Positions 53,190-64,000 of a DNA stretch of 64,000 nucleotides are shown here, in pieces. The stretch comes from Blakeslea trispora. Its lineage: Eukaryota > Mucoromycota > Mucoromycetes > Mucorales > Choanephoraceae. The position numbers and the translations under genes are program-made. The stretch spans positions 141,414 through 205,413 of the forward strand of contig JAIWNE010000058.1 of the NCBI GenBank assembly GCA_025331445.1. Direction: 5' to 3'. The notes below the pieces were generated by a model that saw nothing but the letters and a program-made list of their open reading frames with translations, had not been told where the DNA came from and ran no database searches. Each line of letters starts with the position of its first letter. Within the stretch, counting starts at the first letter, position 1.

Positions 53190-55264
53190 TCTCAGAAAAC
53201 AAAAAGCATGTTGGAATTGATAAAGGCTGGATAAACAACATTCTTTTTGCCAAGGATGATGTAAACCCTCAAGCATCTGACGTTGACTTTCACGAGCTCA
53301 TCATTGGCGAGGATAATGTGGGCAAGATGATCAGATACTCGCATCCGAGTCTTTTAGCTTTAATCTTCCCTTATCTGTACACTACTGCTACTGGACATTA
53401 TTCTATGGTACCTTCAAATGTTCCAGAATTTAGAGAACGTCAAGGCATTTATGGTCTTCCAGAGAACCAAGGAGGTGTTGCTGAATCAACCTTGTCTGGT
53501 GAGAGTATTTCCACCTATGCCAAGTCCAGACTGCTTCTGAAAGACCGCCGCTTTGCTAGAGATCCTTCGTTTCTTTTCTTCATGCTGGATCTTATTAAAA
53601 AAAGAAACATTGCTTCCGCCAATCGGTTTGTTGTTGCTACTGAAGGCAGAGGTCATCTTGCTCAAAAAGATATTGTGAATCAAACTACCGGCAAGTTGGA
53701 GAAAAATGTTGTTTCAACCGTTCCATCTCAAATCCGTTCTTCTTATGCTTACAAAAGAAAGAATATCTTTGATTTGCAATGCATTTTTGAACACTTGGGT
53801 GCTCCACAGTTGTTTCTAACATTTACATGTGATGACAAGAGTATCGACTTCAAAGGAATTCAAGATGAAAATATGAAATTTGCTTGGGAAGATCCTGTTT
53901 TGTTTTCACTTCAGTTCAGAAGAAAATGGCTCGAGTTTTTCAAAATTTACATATGTAAACACTTTGCTGCTCAAATTGGAGGCATCAAGGAATTCAGCTG
54001 GGTGATGGAAATCCAAGACCGAGGAAGTCCTCATATTCACATGGTACTCTGGACTAAAAAGAACTTTTAAGAACTGATCGAAATGAATCTGGTACATACA
54101 TTGTTTTTCTGAGGGTTCAAGCATCAGTGATCCTATGATGCATAGTTTAGTAAACAACTTGCAAATACATAGATGCAACCTCAAGTAAGTTTATCTCTAA
54201 ATTCAAGCAAACAGTAGAAACTAACATCTTTTACTAGCTATTGTAAGCGGGCAATCCCATCAATAAATGCCGATTTGGTTACCTAAAGCCTGTTGTTCCT
54301 GCTACGTCTTTGAATTCTGACTCCCGTTGCGTATACAAGAGAGATGTTGGTGATGCATACGTCAACAACTACAATCCCTACCTACTGGCAACGTTCAGGA
54401 CTAGCATGGACATACTGTACAACGATGGTCCTCAAGCAGTTCGATATCTAGCCAAGTACTTAGCCAAAGATGACTATGAAGCCAAGGTGGTACTTAAAAA
54501 TATCCAACTACAAGACCCAGGCTATTACAAACGAACATCCTATGTTACCGACAAGGAACACTATGCTACAAGAATCGTAGGTGCTGTTGAAGCAACTTAT
54601 GATCTGTTAGGCTGGCGTAAGCACAGTAACTCAAGAAACGTGTTGTTCCTTAACACTAATCTAATTGGCCAAGACACCAGAAGATTGAGAGATGACATTA
54701 AAATGCTGGACTCTGAGTCAAATGAAATTTTTACTAGAACGCATGTTGGTAAAGTATTAATTGGGCAAAATGTTTGTTGCGACAATAATCTAACGTTTGT
54801 TATGAATAGAAATATATGAGACCCGAGACAATGCTTCAATCTTGACTATGCCAGAGTTCTTTAGCTATTACAAGAAATACTATGTAGAGCATGGATCCGG
54901 AATAATTAAATTTATTCAAACAAATTACTATCCGATCCCTTTACCAGACTTTGTCAACTGCGGCAAAGATGTATATAAACTGATAGGAGACAAGCCTCTT
55001 TTTTGGAGAGCTTTCAACCAGAGCGAAATGAATGGAGAAAGCTTTTATTATCAACAGATAGTATTGAAGAAGGCCATTTTTCTTACAACGTTTCAAGAAG
55101 AAAAACGAGCTTACGGATCATGGAAAGGTAACTGAATTTACATAGAGTGCGTATTTTTCTAAAATTAGGTTATAAATTATTACGAGTACTTGATCAATCT
55201 GCCCTTGGATCAAGGAGGAATAGAAGTGCACAGAAAAATCAACATACAGTCTGTAGATGATGTA
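53190..55264 (+). pseudogene. Helitron Rep (HUH nuclease) gene, broken and truncated
   Basis: The first long piece (53318-54070) has the Helitron-like N domain and ends with the HUH motif: EIQDRGSPHIHMVLW (His-Ile-His). A TAA interrupts at 54068-54070. An intron-like segment (about 54184-54236) and a frameshift separate CRFGYLKPVVP from the second piece (54310-54819), which carries YNPYLLATF and the catalytic tyrosine block AVRYLAKYLAKDD. Another frameshift near 54810 leads to 54842-55135 (MPEFFSYYKKYY). The helicase half is missing; homology ends near the Tc1 insertion at 55265. Not functional. Confidence 0.8.
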
Positions 55265-56909
55265 CACTGACGTCCAAAAGTGTTCAAATGTTTTCACTTT
55301 TTACGGCTTTTCGGAGTTTTCGGGGGTTAGAACTCAATTTCATGAGATGACGTCAGCCAATAAAATGTAGAGAATACTCTTTCCTTTCTAACGCAATTTG
55401 AATCACCGCATTTGGTTTTGTGTAACAAAAGTTACAGTGCTTCAAAATCAGACAAAACATTTGAACACTTTTGGACAGGTATAAAAAAATGAAAAGGATC
55501 TTCATTAACTCCACTTTAGTACTTTGTCCAATAGCCTTTTGCCTTTATACACTGTTCTATACGATTGGGCATGCTATTTATGACATTTTGACAGTCTTGG
55601 ATGGTAATTTTCTTATACCAAACCTCTTGCACCCTCTCATAAAGCTCATTCATGCCACTTGGAGGAGTTGGATACTCATTAAGACGGCGCTTCAACAGGG
55701 ACCACATATTTTCAATTGGATTTAGGTCCGGTGATTGAGGAGGCCACTCCATGACTTGATAATCCTGGTTTTCGAGGTATTTTATCACGCTTTTGGTCTT
55801 ATGCTTAGGATCGTTATCTTGCTGGAACCAGACCTTAGAACGGTTTAAGCCCAGTTCTTCGCACATGAACTCGATGGATTGTTCCAGTTCGTCTTCCAAA
55901 ATGGACTGATAAAGGGTCTTGTCCATGTTCTCATTGATCTTGCACATCCAGCCTACTCCTGCTGCAGTGACAGCACTCCAAAGCATGATACTACCACCTC
56001 CGTGCTTTACTGTCGGCTTAACATGACTAGGTTGAATGGCCTCGTTGTCGCGAATCCAGGCCCATGTACGACCGTCGGAGTTAAACCGGTTGATTTTTGT
56101 TTCATCTGTAAATATAACACGTGCCCAGTCCGCTTCAGTCCAATCGCGATGAGCACGACACCATGCAAGACGCTTCTTTGCATTGACTTTCGTGATTAAT
56201 GGTCGGCTTTCCTTTTCTATAGCAGCAAGACCAAGCAAATTCAAAGCCCGACCAACAGTTTGGCGACTCACACTGACACTGTGATCACGTTTGAGTGCTC
56301 TACAGATGTCTACAGCGGATTTTTTTCCACCCCCGGTCATTTGATGAACACAATAGTGCTTATCAGTAGGTGTCAGCTTTTTGGGACGACCTGCTTTTTG
56401 AATTTTTTTGCCCGGATTAACTGTTTTTGAGATTGTATGAATTCTACCCAGACTCAATTTACACTCCGAAGCCATTTGACGGAATGATTTCCCGTTTTGG
56501 AGCAAGGCAATGACGTCGTTGCGTTGTTTACTTGAAATAGAGCGCATCTTGATGTGGTTGACCAAAAAATGATAAAATAAACTTACTTTGATATGAAAAT
56601 GTGTGTATGAGATGTGGAATACTGGAAAGCGCAAAAAAAACGGGATATTGATAAATCAAACTGCGGTTGTGGCCAATTTGTGGTTTTTTTAATACCTGTC
56701 CAAAAGTGTTCAAATGTTTTGTCTGATTTTGAAGCACTGTAACTTTTGTTACACAAAACCAAATGCGGTGATTCAAATTGCGTTAGAAAGGAAAGAGTAT
56801 TCTCTACATTTTATTGGCTGACGTCATCTCATGAAATTGAGTTCTAACCCCCGAAAACTCCGAAAAGCCGTAAAAAGTGAAAACATTTGAACACTTTTGG
56901 ACGTCAGTG
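55265..56909 (-). mobile_element. Intact Tc1/mariner element, 1,645 bp
   Basis: Flanked by TA (55263-55264 and 56910-56911). Terminal inverted repeats of 218 bp (55265-55482 and 56692-56909) appear identical on reading. Each repeat has GTCCAAAAGTGTTCAAATGT near its outer end and the inverse of it at its inner end, so four potential transposase sites exist. An intact transposase lies between them. It is inserted between the Helitron remnant and the Plavaka-like exons. Confidence 0.93.
55516..56547 (-). CDS. Tc1-type transposase, 343 aa
   Basis: Start chosen at MRSISSKQRNDVIALL (frame open 29 codons upstream, but this Met gives the usual length of about 340 aa). Two N-terminal helix-turn-helix regions: GKSFRQMASECKLSLGRIHT and SVSRQTVGRALNLLG, with GRPKK between them. 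DD34E core: Asp in VIFTDETKINRF, Asp in VWFQQDNDPKHK, Glu in SPDLNPIENMWSLLK. It ends CIKAKGYWTKY. All catalytic residues are present, with no stop or frameshift. It cuts and pastes the element at TA sites. Confidence 0.94.
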   Translation of the reverse strand: MRSISSKQRNDVIALLQNGKSFRQMASECKLSLGRIHTISKTVNPGKKIQKAGRPKKLTPTDKHYCVHQMTGGGKKSAVDICRALKRDHSVSVSRQTVGRALNLLGLAAIEKESRPLITKVNAKKRLAWCRAHRDWTEADWARVIFTDETKINRFNSDGRTWAWIRDNEAIQPSHVKPTVKHGGGSIMLWSAVTAAGVGWMCKINENMDKTLYQSILEDELEQSIEFMCEELGLNRSKVWFQQDNDPKHKTKSVIKYLENQDYQVMEWPPQSPDLNPIENMWSLLKRRLNEYPTPPSGMNELYERVQEVWYKKITIQDCQNVINSMPNRIEQCIKAKGYWTKY

Positions 56910-56911
56910 TA

Positions 56912-57388
56912 CATTCAGCATCAATAATATCAGCAGCATCAGCATCTATCAAGAAAGCATCCTGCTCATCCACAATGGAGAATTCTTCTTGGCTTTCGGA
57001 AGTGATATCATCTTGCACGGTGGTTTAAACAGCAACCTATGTATTTAATGAAAGCATGCTTTAGTGGAATTGATGCGTAATAGGTACTGACAATCAAAGA
57101 ATGTACCTGTGTTAGATTCAGCTTGGCTTTTAGAGATCACACGGGTCTTTTTGATAGCCTTCTTTGCTTCTAGAAACAAATGTATGTCGTTAATGCTCAA
57201 GTAAGTACAAATAGAGCAAAAGGATGTTTACCATCAGTTTGAGTCCATTCTTGGTAATTCATGCCTCTGAAACGCTTGCTTTGCTTATGATAACGGATGG
57301 TAGCATTGCTGACGTACTTGCGCTTGGTGGAAACAGCACATTCGTCGCAGTGACATTCGAAGAGCTTAGTGGAAAAAGTGGAAGACAT
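56912..57388 (-). pseudogene. N-terminal exons of a second Plavaka-like zinc-finger gene
   Basis: Minus-strand exons 57388-57232, 57169-57107 and 57011 down to the Tc1 insertion at 56911. Introns have GT...AG and keep phase. The protein begins MSSTFSTKLFECHCDECAVS (C-x2-C) with a later HKQSKRF, has a Lys-rich second exon and an acidic third (DDITSESQEEFSIVDEQ, DADAADIID). This architecture (short zinc motif, then acidic linker) resembles the start of the 159-2867 gene family. The core transposase region is absent; beyond the Tc1 insertion the sequence is Helitron on the other strand. Truncated. Confidence 0.5.
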
Positions 57389-57389
57389 A

Positions 57390-58967
57390 GTAAGATGTTG
57401 GAAATAATAAACGAGATATGATGAAAAAAAAACTTGCTTGATTTCCAATGCCTTTTATATGACATTGTCTTTTTTATTTTATTCTTGCAAGATGTAAAAT
57501 ACAAGGATTTCATTTGTTCTGTTCAATGAGACGAATCAGAGGAGTCCGATGTCAAGAAAAGTGTAAATATAGAAGAGGTCTTTTAAATTAAAACTTCTGA
57601 ACTTGTTCCTTAGTACTTTTCAAAGGTGGGCACCAAAAAGGAAATACTTTTTTAACTTTTCAAAAATAACACGCTTTTATTGGTGGGTTGACTTTTATTT
57701 CAATGCACTTTACGATCGCGTTGCTATTTTTACTTTATTGAAAGTATGTCTGTGGTGCAATCGCCCTAATAAAGTAGGACACTTTCATAACCCGTCTTAA
57801 GATTGTAATTTTTTTCTTTTAGTCAGAGCTTGCCAGTGGCTTAACACCAATAATCTTCTGATTTTACAGCTTCTTGTGATATTTTCCTTTTTGATACAAC
57901 TCAGTGTGCTTTTGAAAAATTTTCTTTTTTATTTATTTCGAAATATTATATTTTACAAGAAATACATTCGGTCATCTCACCTTGTCATCTGCAACTGCTT
58001 TGAACTAGACTGCACACTCTTTATTTCATAACACTTTGCAATAAACTACTTTATATTTTCTCTCAATCACCTTCTTTTTTATTCTGTGCATTTGTATTTG
58101 TTTTAAACTTGCTTTTAGGTCAACGATGTAGCAAAAGGAGGGTTTTTTAAGTAACCTCGCTTGCTTGCACTACTTGTGCAGTTGGTTTCTCAAGTCATCT
58201 ACAGCAAAGCTTCTACAAGAACACGGGTTATTCGTCTTTTAAACATATCTGACGGTTATTTTTTTTTCTTTACGCAGAGGTTTGAGCCCTAACTTTTTCT
58301 TGAAAAAATTAAATCGCTTTTGTTTCACTATAACGAGTAGATGCATACTTGAATACATTTATGTTTACTTTACAGTGTTTTTGAGGTAAAAGTAAAAGAT
58401 AATACTGCTTTCATAAGATACACAGTTGCACTCGGCACACTCAGTTTCTTAAGTACACCCCAACTTGTATGCTCAGGAGGTTTTCGAAAGTACTTGCAAT
58501 TTTTTTTAAAGATTTTCTTAGCTTACAAAATTGCAGTATAAAATGATATTGCACAGAACAATAAATTTTTATCGTACAAGTGTCATTTATTTTTAGAGAA
58601 AAGTATTACTGATATATGCAAGAAGTTTTACGCAAAGTTTGAAAAAACTTACAGCAAAATTGAGCGGGTTGAAAATTCAGTGCCAAAGCTACTCTGGAGA
58701 TTACCAAGATTCTGCCAAAATTTATTGATAATCTCCACCCTCCGCTTGCAATTTCCTGACGTGTAGATCACGTGACTTAGCCCGAACTATTTAATGTAAT
58801 AAAAAAGCGAAATGTCAAGCTTTGTATATACCAAGAGCTTGATTTAGCAGGAAACAGTGATAAAGGACTTCACACAAGGATAACAATAATGTTGTTACCT
58901 CTTTTAATCAGCAGTAGATGAAAGATGATTTTTATTAAAATGAATTTGATTATTTCTCTTAATCTTG
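57390..58967. other. AT-rich region without a recognised gene
   Basis: Only short frames lacking motifs (for example 57603-57800). No terminal repeats recognised. Sequence just below 58968 is shared with the 3' flank of the 38.7-kb tail fragment. Confidence 0.55.
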
Positions 58968-59117
58968 TTATTCAGAGTCCGATCCAAATTTATTCGATCT
59001 ACTTAGTCTTGTGGATTGTTCACCTTCCATTGTTTTTCTTCTTTTGATGTTTCGCTTAAATTGAGTGTTTGGCTTGAATACTTTCTTTTTGGACTTATTC
59101 CAACTTCTTACAAACTG
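58968..59117 (-). pseudogene. C-terminal fragment of an unknown protein (RSWNKSKKK...SDSE), copy 2
   Basis: Minus strand, from a CCTCAG junction at about 59117: FVRSWNKSKKKVFKPN, a Lys/Arg-rich segment, and RSNKFGSDSE before TAA. About two-thirds of the residues match the 38.7-kb copy. The CCTCAG could be a splice acceptor, making this a last exon. Upstream lies a GC-rich segment unrelated to copy 1. Confidence 0.5.
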
Positions 59118-59300
59118 AGGGGCCACTACACATAAAGGGTCGTCGCACGCACGCCAATTTCTGCGGTTAACTTGCCTGTTACGCACGTTCTAGGCAAGTT
59201 ATCCGCACGGCGCACGCCGTCATGTGTTTTCGCATTGGGACGACAAAGCGAAACACTGTCATGTGTCAACGCATTGGAAGACAGGGCGGAGCAACGCCTT
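59118..59300. repeat. GC-rich patch with inverted and direct repeats
   Basis: Local GC content clearly exceeds the surroundings. It contains AACTTGCCT (59169-59177) and its inverse AGGCAAGTT (59192-59200), the motif GCACGGCGCACGCCG, and two copies of GTCATGTGT...CGCATTGG. CCACTACAC...TGCGGTTAAC resembles the ends of the dispersed repeat at 39986 and 62095 (CACTACAC...TGCGGCTAAC). Confidence 0.5.
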
Positions 59301-61500
59301 GTGTTTTTGCATCAGAATTTGAGTGAACCTCTTTGTCTTTTGCTTCCATTAAAGAGACCTGATTGGATTGTTTACTCATGACATCCTCATTCAATTGGCT
59401 TCTTTATCAAGATATACAATCATTAATTCGTTTTAATTGGCTTCATACTCGGTATCTTTATTAGATGTATGCTTTTAATTGGACAAAATGGGCTTCTTTA
59501 CGTCAATACACTTCTTTATGATTGGATTATATAGGTCAAATATAGAGGATTATAGGTCTAAAAATAGTGCTTTTTATTATAAAAAAAAATGGTATATATT
59601 GGCTGAAATAATAGCTTATACAAGGGGAAAATATTAGGGGTTCTATAGGAATCCAGGTAGAATGACCAGGCACAAATACAGCCAAAATGGTAGGCAAAAT
59701 GATGGGCAAAATGATAGGCAAAATACGGCCAAAAAGCAGGCGAAAGAGCAAAATCAGTTATCACGAAATGTCAGAAAAACCTTAGCAAAATGACTATTAA
59801 AATGCTAAGATAGTTAGTTATAAAGCCAGCAAAAAATATTGTCATTTACTTACTTTAAAAGTCTCAAACAGCCATCCGGAAAGTAAAGGGTGATGCGCTA
59901 AAGCGATAGAAGCTCAACAACAGAAAAGAAACTATGAAAACTGAATAAGTTAAACCGAGATATGATGATTTATTTATTTACTTACATACTAAAGCATCAT
60001 AGCACCTCAGGTTATAGCCAGATACAATTACGAGTGCCTAAGGCAACTAAATAAAATAGTTAGAGAGGCCTTGAGTCATATTCAATGACTTTACTTACTT
60101 TTATACCGAGTTTCTCGAGAAAAGACACAAATACGTGACTAATCCTAAGAAAAAAAAGGATGGTAAGTAAACAGCAATATACTTGTTTGTCAGATTATAC
60201 CTTAAATTATGTATCAATCTTCATAAGCTCTAAAGATAACATGCCTACATGGAGAATAGTATTCAATAAACTGTTGCTTAGGTATGGGAAAGTACTTACA
60301 AGTTTTATTTCAAAATATAAAAAAAGTAAAAGAAATGGAAGAGAAAAGAATAAAAAAAAAGGAAAAAGGATGTCTAAATAAAATGACATATTGACAAATT
60401 TCTATTTTCGTGATAAAAAATGAATCGAAAACAGAAAAAGATCTGTAAAAATACGATCCGTAGAAAATTAGATGAACAGAGACTGAAGATAGATGATTTT
60501 TCTCGCTCATCAGTAACACAAAGAATATCTGTTAACATTGTACTTTACATGAGATCTTGCTAATCAGCTTAGTAGTGTCGATATCCATAGGCCATGTAAT
60601 TCAACTTAACAGATACTCAAGATGGTTTACTTAGATTGCCATAGCAAGCCATTTAAAATAGACAATGTTAGCATTAAATGAGCCCTTTTTTTTAAAAAAA
60701 TAGTAGTTTTTCTGAGGTATTTTTTTTCTCAGACAGTTTTTTTCTTTTTCCTTCTATTTTGTTTTTTTTATTACCAAATGAACTTCTACTCACTACTCGT
60801 ACATCTCTGACCAAGTTGATGAGTCTCGACAAACTCCCGTCATCACAACAAAGCAACGTAATGCAAGTGCGCAATCAACAATCTTACAAGAGTCTAGAAG
60901 TTTAGAGCAAAAAACGCGAAAACAAAACTAGAATGACTTTGACTGTGTCTACAAAAAAAAAAGAGCTATCGCCAGCAAACGTGTAAGATCCTCTCATTTT
61001 AGCATCACTGTTTTTCTACACCCAAGTTTTAGTTATTGTCAGTACACAGTTATTGAAATCTACTGTTGAACGCTTTATTACTCACCAGGTAAAAGGTAAG
61101 TAATACTTTTGGTTTAGATTGTAAACGGTTCTTTATTGGAATGAACTGCATCACGAACAATGACCTTGGATATTTGGTTGAAGAATTGTATTTAAGCAAT
61201 AAAAAAAAGACAACATCTTGTCAAGTTATTACTTTACTTGTATTTACGGTTATGTTATTCTGGGATGATATGTATTGAAACGAGTATAAGAGAATGGAAT
61301 ACAATAAAAAGGGCTGCTGGCATAGAATAGTGTGTGATAATGACTTTGGCTTTACTTTATCTATCAAATATAAAAGGGATTAGCGTCTTTGTGTTGTATT
61401 TCAAATATAAACCTTTGATACGAGTAACTTTGACAAGATCTAGTATAAGGATTAAATTATGTTTGTATGTTATCTACGTCTTTATTTTGACAGCTTTTGG
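59301..61500. other. AT-rich non-coding stretch
   Basis: No gene supported. Contains the 12-bp tandem array at 59680-59727 and scattered short frames of low-complexity composition. Confidence 0.55.
59680..59727. repeat. 12-bp tandem repeat, four units
   Basis: Units AGCCAAAATGGT, AGGCAAAATGAT, GGGCAAAATGAT and AGGCAAAATACG. Confidence 0.85.
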
Positions 61501-61539
61501 TTTTTCAAACTACCCATCTTTAAGCAATCGTTTAAGTGT

Positions 61540-62100
61540 TTTTTTAAGTGCTTCTTTTTTTTCAACCTCTTTTTTTTATGTATTTTTTCAAGTATTTTTT
61601 TTTTTTTAGAGTCTCTTTTTTTTAGTGCTTTAAGATTTTTATTTCCCATTTTTAAAGAATTTTCCCAATTATTTTGTGAGTCTCATTCTCAATTTTTAAA
61701 TTTCTCGTTTCCGAAAGTATTTTCCAATTTTTTTAGCAGTGATTTTTCAGGTCTTTATTTTTTTTGAAGAAAACATGACAAGACATTTCAAACTCCTCAG
61801 CATTAAGAAAATCAGGTTGCTTCAAAATCTTAAGCAGAGCAAAAATCACTGCCAAAAAATTTAAAGAGCGAAATTTCTTTAAGCAGTGAGATGATAAAAG
61901 AAATGTAGATGGTAATAACTTTATGAAAATACATCCAATTTTAAATCTGTAAAAAGTTTTGGAAGGCTAGAAGATACATCTACATCTCTGTCTAAAAAAA
62001 CAGCAACTTTCATAGTCAAAATCAAAAGTTTAAAAAATAAGCCCATGTTAGCCGCACGTGTCCGACGTGCGTCCGACACGGATTAGGTGTAGTGAGCACT
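61540..62100 (-). repeat. Dispersed repeat, copy B (uninterrupted)
   Basis: On the minus strand this matches 39986-40371 followed directly by 44712-44860. It reads continuously CGAGAAATTTAAAAATTGAG where copy A carries DIRS, so it records the pre-insertion target. The outer end has GTGTCGGACGCACGTCGGAC near 62080. No protein frame. Confidence 0.85.
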
Positions 62101-62114
62101 ACAAAAAAAATTTA

Positions 62115-62157
62115 TACATTTCACGGAACTTTCACGGCAAAAGTTCCGTGAAATGTA
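62115..62157. repeat. Perfect 18-bp hairpin, 7-nt loop
   Basis: TACATTTCACGGAACTTT, loop CACGGCA, then the exact inverse complement. First member of a cluster of related inverted repeats reaching about 62345. Confidence 0.9.
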
Positions 62158-62345
62158 CAAACTACATTAATGTGACAAGGTGTATATTTAAGCGAAATTA
62201 TACCTTTCAGGCCTCAATGTTGCGTGAAATGTATAATTTTTTAAGCAGACAAAAATTATACCTTTCAGGCCTTAATTTCCATGAAATGTACCTTTCTTTA
62301 GGCTGGCAAAAAACGTACCTTTCGGCCTGTGATCTTTAACTTTCA
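62158..62345. repeat. Degenerate inverted repeats of the same motif
   Basis: AAATTATACCTTTCAGGCC is followed by GTGAAATGTATAATTT (about 62195-62240). Then further TTATACCTTTCAGGCC and TGAAATGTACC units occur to about 62345. These look like tandem diverged copies of the 62115 hairpin. Confidence 0.65.
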
Positions 62346-63567
62346 ACCAACATTACAGGCCTATACCTCGATCCTGTTTGCTCTTTTGCTTGAAACGTGT
62401 AGCATGTCATTGGCTCCAAAAAAAAGTTCGGTGTTTACACTGTTTCATTCCCATAGGCTCTTTTATGTTACATTATTAACGAATGCTATAAATACACTTC
62501 TTTGCTATTCGACCTTGGCTTAAAGATGTATTTTTTATTTGGTATATTGCTTTTGTTTATTGGCTGCTACGCCTTGTATCATTACTCTTTTGGTATACGG
62601 TTCAAATAAGATACGGAAAACGTTTTTATATTCTTTAATATTATTGGTTTATTTATTGCAAATATTATCATATACTATATATTGGGCGTACTCTATACGT
62701 CGCACCATTGGCTTATTCTATATTAAACGTACCAGGTTCCCATGCTCACTTTGGCCTCTTTACTGGCCAAACGTATTGCAGTCTTGAGAATTTTTACTTA
62801 CCTTTGGATATACCTTTTTTTGCCACTGAATACTTGTCATAACAGCTACAGAAAGGCGAAAAAGTGCAAAAGCGGCTTGGTTCTTGTCATAAGCAAACAG
62901 ATTACTATAAAAATAGAATAAAATAAAAGGATTAGAACCAGCTTATTATATGATAAATAAACGAAAAAACTCACCTTTGGATGCTTTGGAATTTGGCCTT
63001 TAGAGATATACAGAGCAGATCATCTAGTAGATAGAATCAACTCAAAGTTAGCGACTAAATAAGCTTATCAAAACCTTTACTTACTCAGTAACCTATGTTG
63101 GGTTTGCCAGCTTATTTACAACAACCGTAGACGCAGAGCTAGTCAATACACTACAAAATTTCAATAGATAAATATTAGTGATGCTCTTACAACTAATCAA
63201 AGTGTTTACCTTTCTAGCATCATGTACAATAATAAGACTAGCTGATTGCTTAAGACTACTCTAAACGCAAGTTGACTTATATCAGTATCAGATCTTTTCT
63301 TTTTGTAAAATACAAACCTGGAACCACTGAGAGAAGAGAAGATAAAGAAAAGGAAATAAAGAGAAAAAAGGAACACAAAAAAATTTATTAGTTTTTACAT
63401 CTTTTTTTTTGGCCTGTTCCAATCAACGCTCAGGATGTGTATTATTCTAATTCCGATTTTTTACTCAAAGAAGACAAACAGACTAGATGCTACAAGTATA
63501 AAGACCTTGTAGCTGACCGTTTTATGAGTTCTTTTTCATAGTATTTTCTATAAACTTAACACTTATT
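62346..63567. other. AT-rich region with a promoter at its right end
   Basis: No gene supported. Hydrophobic frames at 62329-62787 are composition-driven. A TATA-like GTATAAAGA at about 63499 and a T-rich stretch lie upstream of the ATG at 63568. Confidence 0.5.
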
Positions 63568-64000
63568 ATGTCTTACAACGGTACTCCCTCTTCGAACGCC
63601 AACGGTAGATCAATTCCTTCTGTTGGAACTGGCTCTCGTCGTTCTGTTCCTACTCCCCGGTCAAGCACATCCGCTTTGGAGCGCAAGCTTGAGGAAGCAT
63701 TGAAAGGTCTCGAGCAAGCCAACAAATCATTGGAAGAGCATAAGATGTTGATCGATAATCTCACTAATGCTCACGAAGAGATGAAAACAAAACTTGATAA
63801 CAATCCAACAGATGATGTCAATGAAGGTTTTCCTGGATCTAAGAAAGAGCTGGAACAGATTCGTGTTAGTATCAACGTATATGATCTTAACAAAGTCAAT
63901 TTCTAATTGTTGTTTTAGCTTGTTGTGTTAGAGGAACAAGAAAAGCAGTTGAAGGGTGCTACTTGGAACCTTGAAGAGACATTGATCAAGAGTCCCGAGA
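63568..64000 (+). CDS. Coiled-coil protein, 5' part, runs off the window
   Basis: Exon 1 (63568-63864) encodes MSYNGTPSSNANGRSIPSVG, a Ser/Arg/Pro-rich disordered start, then heptad-like sequence from about residue 37 (ALERKLEEALKGLEQANKSL...) to ELEQIR. A 54-nt intron, 63865-63918 (GTTAGTATC...TTGTTTTAG, branch-like CTAAT), leads in phase to LVVLEEQEKQLKGATWNLEE. Ignoring the intron, the frame stops at 63904-63906. TATA-like sequence lies about 70 bp upstream. A cytosolic coiled-coil protein of unknown function; no domain can be named from the part visible. Confidence 0.65.

Noticed and set aside
59558..59764. Minus-strand frame with repeated FAYHFAHHF
   Set aside because: It is the translation of a 12-bp tandem repeat.

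Overview
The window looks like repeat-dominated nuclear DNA of an early-diverging fungus, most plausibly Mucoromycota. It is AT-rich, has short spliceosomal introns (about 48-62 nt, GT...AG with T-rich 3' ends), and its coding content is almost wholly transposable elements. The mix of families (DIRS, Helitron, Merlin, Tc1/mariner, MULE, Ty3/Gypsy, L1-type LINE, Plavaka-like) fits that group. No operons, bacterial ribosome binding sites, CRISPR arrays or rRNA were seen. The taxonomic call is inference.

Layout. 0.2-2.9 kb: Plavaka-like zinc-finger transposase-family gene with one in-frame stop. 3.5-9.9 kb: two MULE copies in opposite orientation; the second is nested in a 5'-truncated LINE with a 9-bp target duplication, and the LINE carries a further 162-bp insertion. 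11.3-12.3 kb: dead Tc1-like transposase. 12.4-29.8 kb: one old Ty3/Gypsy element (Gypsy-1; AGGGG duplication, two 600-bp LTRs). Its 5' LTR is split by a 3.9-kb non-autonomous CAC...GTG element, and its 3' LTR by a 4.0-kb MULE encoding a transposase fused to an OTU-type cysteine protease. Gypsy-1 also carries an unrecognised 215-aa ORF with its own TATA box between integrase and 3' LTR.

29.9-38.1 kb: tRNA-Ser(AGA), a solo LTR 10 bp from its 5' end, and a young Gypsy-2 whose LTRs look identical and whose gag, pol and integrase frames are open. The gag/pol junction carries a textbook -1 frameshift signal: slippery heptamer, 6-nt spacer and 10-bp hairpin. 40.4-44.7 kb: complete DIRS-type tyrosine-recombinase retrotransposon inserted in a dispersed repeat whose empty-site paralogue lies at 61.5-62.1 kb. 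45.0-47.9 kb: Merlin element with a four-exon transposase. 47.9-48.6 kb: exon-like remnants of an unknown gene. 50.3-52.8 kb: second copy of the core of the 3.9-kb element. 53.2-55.3 kb: broken Helitron Rep gene. 55.3-56.9 kb: intact Tc1/mariner with 218-bp inverted repeats. 56.9-57.4 kb: N-terminal exons of another Plavaka-like gene. 57.4-63.5 kb: mostly non-coding, with a protein-tail fragment, a short tandem repeat and a hairpin cluster. 63.6 kb to the end: first exons of a coiled-coil gene.

Relative order is readable from nesting. The LINE precedes MULE copy 2. The decayed Tc1 precedes Gypsy-1, which precedes the CAC element and the MULE-OTU. The dispersed repeat precedes DIRS. Gypsy-2, DIRS, Merlin and the 55-kb Tc1 are the least damaged and are the best candidates for recently active elements.
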